Source: Gemmatimonadota bacterium | GTDB taxonomy: Bacteria > JAAXHH01 | DNA: 64,000 bases | Direction: 5' to 3' | Assembly (NCBI GenBank): GCA_009841265.1 | Contig: VXMB01000009.1 | Span: 1,659,019-1,723,018, forward strand | Notes under the pieces: generated by a model | The model's input: the letters and a program-made list of their open reading frames with translations, nothing else | What the model was told of the DNA's origin: nothing | Databases searched by the model: none | Position numbers and translations under genes: made by a program | Shown here: positions 1 through 7,788 of the stretch, piece after piece | Numbering within the stretch: the stretch's first letter is position 1 | Layout of the letters: each line of letters opens with the position of its first letter

Positions 1-27
1 TTTCCTGTTGAACTGACGGCCCACAGC

Positions 28-888
28 ATGCGTCTCGGTTTTGTTTCGCTCCTGTTGCTTTTCGTCGCGGTCTTCGCGGCCTTCGCGGTCTTCGTAGATG
101 CCGCGGAAGCGCAGCCGCGCCTCAAGCTCGCAACGACGACCAGCACCGACGATTCCGGACTGCTGGACATCCTCCTTCCGCCTTTCGAGGAAAAGCAGGC
201 GGGCGGGATCCGGGTGGACGTCATTGCCGTGGGTACGGGCAAGGCACTGAAGCTGGCCGAAAACGGGGACGTGGACGCGGTCCTCGTACACGCGCCGAAG
301 CTGGAGGAGGCCTTCGTGGCCGCCGGCTTCGGGGTGGATCGCCGGAACGTCATGTATAACGATTTCGTCGTCGTCGGGCCGTCTGCCGACCAGGCGGGGA
401 TCGCAGGGTCGGAACGGGTCGCAGACGCCTTCGCCACCATCGCGCGGAGGGAAGCGTTGTTCTTCTCGCGGGGCGACCTGTCCGGCACCCACCTGAAGGA
501 ACGGGCGATCTGGGACCTTTCCGGGATCGAGCCCTCGGGGGACTGGTACGTGGAAGTGGGCCAGGGCATGGCGGCCACGCTGCGGATGGCGGACGAGAAG
601 CGGGGTTACGTGCTGATCGACCGGGGCACCTACCTGGCCTTGCGGGAAACGGTGAACCTGCGGGTCCTGGTGGAATACGATCCCCCGCTGCACAACCCCT
701 ACAGCATCATCGCCGTCAACCCCGAGCGCTGGCCGCACGTCAAGTACGGGCGGGCGCGCGCGCTCATCGACTACGTGACCTCGCCGGAAGCCCAGGCCAT
801 CATCGGCGGATACCGGAAATACGGCCAGCCGTTGTTCACGCCGTCCGCGACGGACCGAAGGCGCGAAGCAGAGGAGGTAGTAAATTGA
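28..888 (+). CDS. TupA-like tungstate/molybdate ABC transporter substrate-binding protein
   Basis: A 286-residue exported protein with an N-terminal signal peptide (hydrophobic residues about 4-25, ending near AEAQ). The mature part starts with the oxyanion-binding TTTSTDDSGLL segment and continues with GTGKALKLAENGDVDAVLVH and a NDFVVVGP block. These are hallmarks of the TupA/WtpA-type periplasmic proteins that bind tungstate or molybdate. The length is normal for the family. No permease or ATPase gene follows in this window; one could lie upstream of base 1. The stop overlaps the next start by four bases (TTGA), so the dehydrogenase behind it is probably translated by coupling. Substrate choice between tungstate, molybdate and another anion cannot be settled from sequence. 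Confidence 0.85.
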   Translation: MRLGFVSLLLLFVAVFAAFAVFVDAAEAQPRLKLATTTSTDDSGLLDILLPPFEEKQAGGIRVDVIAVGTGKALKLAENGDVDAVLVHAPKLEEAFVAAGFGVDRRNVMYNDFVVVGPSADQAGIAGSERVADAFATIARREALFFSRGDLSGTHLKERAIWDLSGIEPSGDWYVEVGQGMAATLRMADEKRGYVLIDRGTYLALRETVNLRVLVEYDPPLHNPYSIIAVNPERWPHVKYGRARALIDYVTSPEAQAIIGGYRKYGQPLFTPSATDRRREAEEVVN

Positions 889-1907
889 TACGCATCGGCA
901 TCCTGGGCATCGGTTTCATGGGGACGACCCACTTCATGGCGATCAAGCACCTGGCCAACGCGGAAGTGGGGGCCATCTGCACCCGTGACGAACGGAAACT
1001 GAGCGGCGACTGGCGGCATATCCAGGGCAACTTCGGCGGCGGCGGCGGCGTGCAGGACCTTACCGGCATCCGCACCTGTACCGATATCGACGAGGTGCTG
1101 GGCGACCCGGACATCGATCTGGTCGACGTGTGCCTGCCCACTGCCCTGCACCACGACGTCGTCCTGCGCGCGCTGGACGCCGGCAAGGACGTCCTCGTCG
1201 AGAAACCCATCGCCCTCCGACTGGACGAGGCGGACCGCATGATCGCCCGGGCGGGGGAAGCCGGAAAGACCCTGATGGTCGCCCACGTGCTGAAGTTCTT
1301 CCCCGAGTTCGCCTTACTCAAGGCCGCCATCGACGACGGCCGCTACGGCCGCCTGCTGGGCCTGCACCTCAAGCGGGTCATCTCGAAGCCCCTCTGGGGA
1401 GAGGGCAACTGGTTCGGAGACTACGAGCGCACGGGCGCGGCGGGCATCGACCTGCACATCCACGACACCGATTACCTGCGCTACCTCTTCGGCATGCCCG
1501 ACAGTGTGCACGCCGACGGCAAGACGAGTCCGAACGGTTACTTGCTCTACCTGAACACGCAGTACGGGTACGACGACCGCGACATCACCGTGTCGTCCCA
1601 GTGCGGGGCCATCAGTTCGGCCGCCTTCGAACACGGTTACGACGCCTATTTCGAGGAAGGCACGCTCTGGTACAACGTGCTCTCGGAACGGCCGGTCACG
1701 CTATACACGCCCGACGGCGGCCGTACCGAACCGGAAATCGACTTTCCCGAGGCCTTCGAGGCCCAGTTGGGATACGCCGTCGACGCCCTGGAAAACGGCA
1801 CGGAGCCCGACCTGGTCTCGGCCGGCGCAGCCCGCGACGCCCTGCGGATCTGCCACGGAGAGGCCGAATCGGTGAAGACGGGTAAGACCGTGCGGTTCCC
1901 GGACTGA
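885..1907 (+). CDS. Gfo/Idh/MocA family NAD(P)-dependent oxidoreductase
   Basis: A 340-residue cytoplasmic sugar or cyclitol dehydrogenase of the Gfo/Idh/MocA family. The Rossmann motif GILGIGFMG lies at residues 5-13. The family EKP motif is in VLVEKPIALRLDEAD near residue 105, and the probable catalytic block is GIDLHIHDTDYL near residue 190. A TTG start at 885 is chosen because a near-perfect Shine-Dalgarno (GAGGAGGT, 871-878) sits seven bases upstream and the coding similarity begins there. It overlaps the TupA-like gene by four bases and is followed seven bases later by the ceramidase-like gene, so the three probably form one operon. The substrate is unknown. Confidence 0.88.
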   Translation: MIRIGILGIGFMGTTHFMAIKHLANAEVGAICTRDERKLSGDWRHIQGNFGGGGGVQDLTGIRTCTDIDEVLGDPDIDLVDVCLPTALHHDVVLRALDAGKDVLVEKPIALRLDEADRMIARAGEAGKTLMVAHVLKFFPEFALLKAAIDDGRYGRLLGLHLKRVISKPLWGEGNWFGDYERTGAAGIDLHIHDTDYLRYLFGMPDSVHADGKTSPNGYLLYLNTQYGYDDRDITVSSQCGAISSAAFEHGYDAYFEEGTLWYNVLSERPVTLYTPDGGRTEPEIDFPEAFEAQLGYAVDALENGTEPDLVSAGAARDALRICHGEAESVKTGKTVRFPD

Positions 1908-1914
1908 GCCGACC

Positions 1915-3222
1915 ATGCCCCAGCTGCATTTCGGCACCGGCCGAACCGTCATCACGCCGCCCGTGGGAATTGAGCTCTGCGGATACGGTCCCTACCTCGA
2001 ACGCCGGGCCACCGAGGTGCACCAGGACCTCCATTGCACGGCCCTGGCCCTGTCGGACGGCAACCGGATCTTCGTTTGGGTATCGAACGATCTTGTGTGG
2101 ACGGACCGCTCCCTGGTCGACGAGACCCACCGCATCGTCCGCGACCGGTACGGACTCGACCCGGCCCGCGTAATCATCACCAACACCCATACCCATTCCG
2201 GCCCGGCCACCATGAAGACCGTGGCATGGGGAAAATGGGACGAAGACTACACGGCGGGGTTGCCCGAAATGTTCGCCGGCGCCATTGGGCAGGCCGTGTC
2301 GAACCTGGCACCCGGGCGTATCGGGTTCGGGAGAACGCCGGTACCGGAGCTTTCGGTCAACCGGGTTGACGAGGGCGGGGAAGCCGACGGGGAAGCGCTG
2401 CTGATGCGCATCGACGATACCCGCGGCAGGATGCGCGCCGCCGCGATCAATTTCGGCGCCCACCCCGTTACGCTCGGCGCCGACACTGTAATCTGCGGGG
2501 ACTATCCGGCCGATGCCATCGGGAAAATGGAGCTGGACCGGGAAGGCTTGCGGGCGCTGTTCCTCCAGGGCAGTTGCGGCGACCTCAACTGCCGGGGATT
2601 CGGCGATGGCATGGATATGATGAAGTCGAACGGTTCCCTCCTCCGCGATCACGTCCTGCCCGTCCTGGACGAAATCGGGACGGACCCCGAGGTGGAGCTG
2701 GACGGCGACACCTTCGAGGTCGCGCTGCCCATGGAAGTCCCGGACCAGGCGGGGCTGGAAGCGGAACTGGCCGACTGCCGCAATCGTCTCGAGGCTTCGG
2801 ACAGTGATGCGGACCCCGCAGGCCTGCGCAAACTGCGTTTCGAGGCGGACTGGCGCGCGCAGCGCCTCGACCTGCTCGACGGCCCCCATCCGCAGCGGAT
2901 GGAGTTCCGCGTTTCGTGGATGCGCATCAACGATGCCGTGATGCTCGCCCATCCGCTGGAATTGTTCCTGACCTACGGTAAGCAGGTCCAGTCAGCCTCC
3001 CCTTACGCGCACACCATGGTCGTCGGGTACGCCAACGAGACCGTCGGCTACCTGGCGCGGCCCCAGGACTTCGACCAGGAAGGATTCGGCTGGTACGCCG
3101 CGGTGTTCGCGCCACGGATCTGCCGCCATCTGCCCTTCGAACCCGATGCGGGCACCGTGTTTCGTGATCACCTCATCGCCCTGCTTCACCGAATCAGGCA
3201 ACGGGAGACGGCATCCGCCTGA
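1915..3222 (+). CDS. neutral/alkaline ceramidase N-terminal-domain-like protein
   Basis: A 435-residue protein resembling the N-terminal catalytic domain of neutral/alkaline non-lysosomal ceramidases. The start of the protein (TVITPPVGIELCGYGP), the internal DLHCTALALSDG, the metal-binding NTHTHSGP near residue 88 and NFGAHPV near residue 182 are family blocks. It is much shorter than true ceramidases (about 650-780 residues) and has no signal peptide, so ceramide hydrolysis is not assured. Such stand-alone copies are common beside sugar genes in environmental bacteria and are usually uncharacterised. It is the third gene of the probable operon that starts at 28. Confidence 0.75.
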   Translation: MPQLHFGTGRTVITPPVGIELCGYGPYLERRATEVHQDLHCTALALSDGNRIFVWVSNDLVWTDRSLVDETHRIVRDRYGLDPARVIITNTHTHSGPATMKTVAWGKWDEDYTAGLPEMFAGAIGQAVSNLAPGRIGFGRTPVPELSVNRVDEGGEADGEALLMRIDDTRGRMRAAAINFGAHPVTLGADTVICGDYPADAIGKMELDREGLRALFLQGSCGDLNCRGFGDGMDMMKSNGSLLRDHVLPVLDEIGTDPEVELDGDTFEVALPMEVPDQAGLEAELADCRNRLEASDSDADPAGLRKLRFEADWRAQRLDLLDGPHPQRMEFRVSWMRINDAVMLAHPLELFLTYGKQVQSASPYAHTMVVGYANETVGYLARPQDFDQEGFGWYAAVFAPRICRHLPFEPDAGTVFRDHLIALLHRIRQRETASA

Positions 3223-3250
3223 ATGAGCGACAAGAATGCCGGTATTTCGG

Positions 3251-3493
3251 TCATTGCGACTCCTTTGAACTGTTCGATCCGGAGATGCTCATATGACCTT
3301 CTACCCGGCCCAGCCGGCCGTTCATGTCGTGCATCTCCTCACGTAGCGATTTGATTTCACCGAAGACTGCCATCCGATCGGCACGCATCTCCTCGCGCAG
3401 AGACTTCGTGATCCGTCCCGTCAAGGTGACTATTCCAAGCAACAGGACCCCCGCCGCGCAGATCACCTGGGTAACCACCATGAATTCCGTCAT
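3251..3493 (-). CDS. small single-TM coiled-coil protein (RLGRVEG family)
   Basis: About 80 residues: one N-terminal membrane helix (roughly residues 5-24) followed by a charged amphipathic helix with Leu-Arg-Glu-Glu repeats, ending in HDMNGRLGRVEGHM. The C-terminal motif closely matches the small proteins at 15227 and 15565, which end in HDMNTRLGRVEG. The start is set at the ATG at 3493, behind an AAAGGAGG Shine-Dalgarno. A GTG at 3502 is also in frame but lies almost on top of that site. It probably forms a membrane-tethered coiled-coil oligomer. The function is unknown. It lies between convergent and divergent enzyme genes with no obvious partner. Confidence 0.7.
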   Translation of the reverse strand: MTEFMVVTQVICAAGVLLLGIVTLTGRITKSLREEMRADRMAVFGEIKSLREEMHDMNGRLGRVEGHMSISGSNSSKESQ

Positions 3494-3751
3494 TGTTTCC
3501 ACAGCCTCCTTTCCAGGATGCGTCCCTACGTTGACAACGCTCGATAGTACACTATCTTCTGTTCAGCCAGTTGCCGTACCGTCCTGAACGTCTCTGACCC
3601 GGTCATGAAGTCGACGTCCATGAAGTCGATCGGAACCCGGAACCGGCAACAGCGCCCGACGCCCGTGTTTAAAGGATTAGTCATTAGCATCTGCCGTAAC
3701 CTCGTAATAAAAAAACATCTGTAACACATCCGACCTCTGAAAGGGCCGATC

Positions 3752-5500
3752 ATGTCCATATCCGGATTCTCCAGGACGGGTTTGATCCTGTCGTTGCTGT
3801 TGATCATTACGCCTGCTTCAGCGGCACCCACCAACGGCGAACCGGTTCTCCAGGAAGCAGCCGGATCAGCCGCACCGACCGACACGCCCGCGCAGTCGTC
3901 GGTTCCCGCGCCGACCGACACGCCCCGGCTCGCGGTGCTGATCATCATCGACCAGTTCCGCCACGACTACCTGCAGCGGTTCGAAGACCTCTTCGTGGAG
4001 GACGGATTCCGCCGGTTCATGGACCGCGGCGCGTGGATGCAGGACGCCCGTTTCACGCATGTACACGCCTCCACTTCACCGGGCCACAGCGTGGTCACCT
4101 CCGGCACCTACGCCCACAAGACGGGGATGGTCAACAACTCGTGGTACAGCCGGTCCACGGGGGTGTTTCGGCCGTCGCTGGTGGATCCTGAAAGCCACAT
4201 CCTCGGATTGTGGCCCACCGCGACCGGACGCGCCTCCACACGGGAACTGGTCGGCTCTTCCCTGGCGGATGAACTGCGCATGGCCACGCGCTACCGGGGC
4301 AAGGCCATCACGATTTCACTCAAGGACTACAGCGCCATGATCTCCGCCGGGAAACTGGGCGCGCCATACTGGTTTGAAGCGGGCCTGGGCCGGATCACGT
4401 CGAGCAGCTTCTTCATGGACGACCTGCCCGACTGGGTCAAGCGCTTCAACGACCGGAACATCCCGGACCAGTCCTTCGGCCGCACATGGGACCGCCTGCT
4501 GCCGGAGGAACTTTACCTGGAACGGGCGGGGAAAGACGTCCGGGAGGGCGAGGAGGACAACCGGAACAGCGGGATCGTCTTTCCTCATGTGACGAAAGGT
4601 GGCCTGGAGGAACCGGGGCCCCGGTACTGGAACGCCTTCAAGCACACGCCCTGGTCCACCGACTACCAGCTGGAATTCGCGCGGCAGGCGATCATCGAGG
4701 AAGAACTGGGGCAGGACGACATCCCGGACGTGCTGGTCCTCTGTCTCTCCGCCAATGACTACATCGGCCACGATTTCGGCCCCTTCAGCCAGGAATCCAT
4801 GGACGCCACGTTGCGCACGGACCGGCAGCTGGCGGACTTCTTCGGGTTCCTCGACGAACGGGTCGGGCGCGACCGCACCCTCCTGGTCCTTACGGCAGAC
4901 CACGGCGCCATGGAACTGCCGGAGCAGTTGGCGCTCCGGGGCCTGGAGGCCGGACGGGTCGGACCCGAGCCGCTGACGGCCCTGATAGAGGAAGCCCTGG
5001 ACGGGCTGCACGGGGAAGACGACTGGGTCCTGCACGTGGCGGAATCGGGCGTGTACCTGAACTGGGAGGCCATCGACAGCCGCGGCCTGAGCCGGGCCGA
5101 GGTGGAAGAGACGGCGGCCGCGGCCGTCGTGACCCATCCGGGAGTAATGCAGGCCTATACGCGCCACCGCATCGAACGGAAGCTGCTGCCGGAATCAAAC
5201 CTCACGAAGACGGTCTATCACAGCTTCCATTCCGAGAACAGCGGCGACATCATGCTCATCTCCACGCCCTTCTACCTGCTACTGGGCGAGTACGGGTCGG
5301 CCACGGTGGGCACCTCCCACGGATGGCCCCACGACTACGATACGCACATTCCGATCATGTTCCACGGCCCTTGGATCGCGCCCGGCCACTACCGGCACTC
5401 CATCGACGCGGCGGACATCACGCCGACGATCTGCAACCTGCTGCGGATCACCCTGCCGTCGAACCGCGACGGACGCATACTGGGCGAGATCATCAAGTAG
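3752..5500 (+). CDS. secreted alkaline phosphatase superfamily protein (PafA/NPP-like)
   Basis: A 582-residue exported phosphatase or phosphodiesterase of the alkaline phosphatase superfamily. The signal peptide covers about residues 1-24, followed by a Thr/Pro-rich linker. The first metal Asp is D67 in LIIIDQFRHDY. The nucleophile region is the STSPGH motif (T108 the likely nucleophile). Further metal ligands are in NDYIGHDFGP and LTADHGAMELPEQ, and the last is probably in SHGWPHDYDTHIP. The order and length match PafA-type monoesterases. It is expected in the periplasm or outside the cell, releasing phosphate from organic esters. The neighbouring PPK2 gene (opposite strand, convergent, six bases away) also handles phosphate, but a shared role is only suggested. 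Confidence 0.85.
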   Translation: MSISGFSRTGLILSLLLIITPASAAPTNGEPVLQEAAGSAAPTDTPAQSSVPAPTDTPRLAVLIIIDQFRHDYLQRFEDLFVEDGFRRFMDRGAWMQDARFTHVHASTSPGHSVVTSGTYAHKTGMVNNSWYSRSTGVFRPSLVDPESHILGLWPTATGRASTRELVGSSLADELRMATRYRGKAITISLKDYSAMISAGKLGAPYWFEAGLGRITSSSFFMDDLPDWVKRFNDRNIPDQSFGRTWDRLLPEELYLERAGKDVREGEEDNRNSGIVFPHVTKGGLEEPGPRYWNAFKHTPWSTDYQLEFARQAIIEEELGQDDIPDVLVLCLSANDYIGHDFGPFSQESMDATLRTDRQLADFFGFLDERVGRDRTLLVLTADHGAMELPEQLALRGLEAGRVGPEPLTALIEEALDGLHGEDDWVLHVAESGVYLNWEAIDSRGLSRAEVEETAAAAVVTHPGVMQAYTRHRIERKLLPESNLTKTVYHSFHSENSGDIMLISTPFYLLLGEYGSATVGTSHGWPHDYDTHIPIMFHGPWIAPGHYRHSIDAADITPTICNLLRITLPSNRDGRILGEIIK

Positions 5501-5505
5501 GGACT

Positions 5506-6336
5506 TCAGTACACTTCGGGGATGAACCGCTGGTCGTCCATGGGAGGGCGGACGTAACCGGAGTCGGTATCGCGGTCCGGCAGATCGATTTTCGACGTAG
5601 GAGGATCCTTGTCGTAGGGGAAGAGGCTGAGCAGGTGGGTGATGCAGTTCAGGCGCGCGCGGCGCTTGCTGTCCGACGGCACGACGTACCACGGCGCCTG
5701 CTTGATGTCGGTGTAGTTCATCATCTCGTCCTTGGCGTGCGAATACTCGTCCCACTTCATGTAGGACTGCAGGTCCATATCGCTGAACTTCCAGCTTTTA
5801 AGGGGATCCTTGATCCGGTTCTTGAACCGCCGTGCCTGCTCCTTCGCGCTCACTGAGAACCAGTACTTGATCACGTGGATGTCGGAGCGGACGAGCATGC
5901 GTTCGAACTCGGGGCAGGACCGCAGGAACTCGCGGTACTCCTCCTCCGTGCAGAACCCCATTACTCGGTCGACGCCCGCGCGGTTGTACCAGCTGCGGTC
6001 GAAGAGGACGATCTCGCCGGCCGAAGGCAGGTGCGTGACGTACCGCTGAAAGTACCACTGCGACTGTTCCCGGTCCGTCGGCTTGGCCAGGGCGGCCACG
6101 CGACAGACGCGGGGATTGAGCCGCGCGATGATGCGAGAGATGGTGCCGCCCTTGCCGGCCGCGTCGCGGCCCTCGAAGATGACCACCACCTTCAGGCCAT
6201 GGTCGACCACCCATTCCTGAAGCTTGGACAACTCGACCTGCAGCCGGGCCAGTTCCTTCTCGTAGTGTTTCTGCTTAAGTTTCTTCTTCGTTTTCTTTTC
6301 CTGGGTCTCAGGATGATTCCCGTCGATTTTATTCAC
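5506..6336 (-). CDS. ppk2: polyphosphate kinase 2 family protein
   Basis: A 276-residue cytoplasmic PPK2-family kinase that transfers phosphate between polyphosphate and nucleotides. After a Lys-rich N-terminal helix, Walker A is GRDAAGKGG (residues 56-64) and the Walker B/lid segment is VLFDRSWYNRAG (110-121). FRSCPEFERML and RFKNRIKDPLKSWKFSD are further family blocks. The length and single domain fit class I PPK2. The start is a GTG at 6336 with AGGAGG five bases upstream. Whether ADP or GDP is preferred cannot be read directly. Confidence 0.93.
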   Translation of the reverse strand: MNKIDGNHPETQEKKTKKKLKQKHYEKELARLQVELSKLQEWVVDHGLKVVVIFEGRDAAGKGGTISRIIARLNPRVCRVAALAKPTDREQSQWYFQRYVTHLPSAGEIVLFDRSWYNRAGVDRVMGFCTEEEYREFLRSCPEFERMLVRSDIHVIKYWFSVSAKEQARRFKNRIKDPLKSWKFSDMDLQSYMKWDEYSHAKDEMMNYTDIKQAPWYVVPSDSKRRARLNCITHLLSLFPYDKDPPTSKIDLPDRDTDSGYVRPPMDDQRFIPEVY

Positions 6337-6362
6337 GCGCGTTCCTCCTGTACCGGGTCTCC

Positions 6363-7544
6363 TCAGCTTCCGCTCAACGTGAACCGCACGCCCATCCGGT
6401 CGAGCTCGTCGATCATCGTATCGAAACCGTCCCCGTAAATCGCCTGCTCGGGGGTAACGAATGGCCGGCCGGGATGGGGCAGGTCTCCCCGGGCCGTCAT
6501 CCGCGCGCCGATGGCCGCGGTGAAGGCCGTGGTCCGCGCCATGGAAGTGAATCCCGTCTCTTCGTCATACCGGTCGACCATCTCGGCCATACGCGTGGCG
6601 GGCCGGCCGTCCTTCTCGCCGATCGCGGTGACGCGAAACGTCGTGATGTCCCGGTCCTCCGGGGCCATTTTCACCCGGGGAAAGAGCACGGCGTCCACCA
6701 CGTGCTTGGGGATCACGCTGGTGCCGTCCACGTCCACCGGCTCCTCGCTCAGCAGACCCAGCTCACGCAGCACGGTCACCTTGTGGGAATACCCCGGCCA
6801 GCGCACGGTCTTCTGCGTACCGGTACGCAGGCCTTTCAGCACATCCAACTCGAGGAGCCAGGGGAAGAACCCTTCGTGCCAGGCTTCGCATTCCCCCACG
6901 CCGTCGAAGGAAACCGGTTCCGGGTCGGAGTAGCGGGGGACGTCCACGAGGTGCCCGTCCTTCACCATCCGGGCCATTGAATCCCGCAGCGGCAAGCGCT
7001 TGCCGCCGAAGACGATCTTGTACCCCAGGGGCGGTTCGGGCCGCGTGGGAATGCCTCCGCACTGTATGTGCAGTTCGTCCGTCCGGTCGAGCTGCTCCGC
7101 CAGGCGGCGGCCCAGGATTTCGGTCAGTCCCGGCTCCAGCCCGCAACCCAGGATGACGAAGCCCCGCGAACCGGAAAAGCGCGACTTCATGGCGTCGAGA
7201 TCGTCCCGTGGCATGCCGGCAAGGTCCAGGCGGGTAAGGTCCATGTACGGCATGCCCGCTTCGAGGGCGAGCGGAAAAGCCGTCATGCTCGCGTCCCTGG
7301 GCAGCGCCGCCACGCCCGCCGCGTGATCCTTCATCACGGCAATGGACTCGGCCCGGTCGTTCATGTCCAGCCGCCGGTAGGCGACCTTGTCCGTCCCCGG
7401 CTTGTCCCGTAGCGTTTCGCGGCAGGCCCCGAGCTGGTCATCGCTGAGATCGCAGACCGTCACGCACTCCACCTGATCGTCCACCATGGCGTTGTACGCC
7501 GCCGCGGGTCCCATCAGGCCGCTGCCGATCACGAGTATACGCAC
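6363..7544 (-). CDS. saccharopine dehydrogenase-like NAD(P)-binding protein
   Basis: A 393-residue protein with an N-terminal Rossmann domain (RILVIGSGLMGPAAAYN) and a saccharopine-dehydrogenase-like C-terminal domain (GCGLEPGLTEILGRRLAEQ near residue 135). The family includes lysine-pathway enzymes and carboxynorspermidine synthase, but many environmental members are unassigned. The GTG at 7544 is chosen as start: it has GGAGG six bases upstream, and the Rossmann strand begins right after it. An in-frame ATG at 7592 would add 16 residues without similarity. It is divergent from the peptidase gene at 7789. Confidence 0.8.
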   Translation of the reverse strand: MRILVIGSGLMGPAAAYNAMVDDQVECVTVCDLSDDQLGACRETLRDKPGTDKVAYRRLDMNDRAESIAVMKDHAAGVAALPRDASMTAFPLALEAGMPYMDLTRLDLAGMPRDDLDAMKSRFSGSRGFVILGCGLEPGLTEILGRRLAEQLDRTDELHIQCGGIPTRPEPPLGYKIVFGGKRLPLRDSMARMVKDGHLVDVPRYSDPEPVSFDGVGECEAWHEGFFPWLLELDVLKGLRTGTQKTVRWPGYSHKVTVLRELGLLSEEPVDVDGTSVIPKHVVDAVLFPRVKMAPEDRDITTFRVTAIGEKDGRPATRMAEMVDRYDEETGFTSMARTTAFTAAIGARMTARGDLPHPGRPFVTPEQAIYGDGFDTMIDELDRMGVRFTLSGS

Positions 7545-7788
7545 GGGTGCCTCCGTTTGGATCAGACCTGCCGGAACGCAGGCATACAGCATGTTGTGGT
7601 AGTGACTGAGTTAGGAAGTCAGGATCACAATTAGCACGTTGGAAGGGGATCGCGTCAAGGCCAATCTGGCCGTAATGCCGCGCCGGATTAACCTTGATCC
7701 GGGTCCCCGGCGCCTGTATCTTGGCGCTTACGTTTTCCTCCAAATACCCATAATATCCGATAGCCTAATTCCAAGTCAGGAACAGACG

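Noticed and set aside
3526..3700. A short minus-strand frame ending in FRTVRQLAEQKIVYYRALST
   Set aside because: No ribosome-binding site and no clear start; only about 30 residues look protein-like, which is not enough to call a gene.
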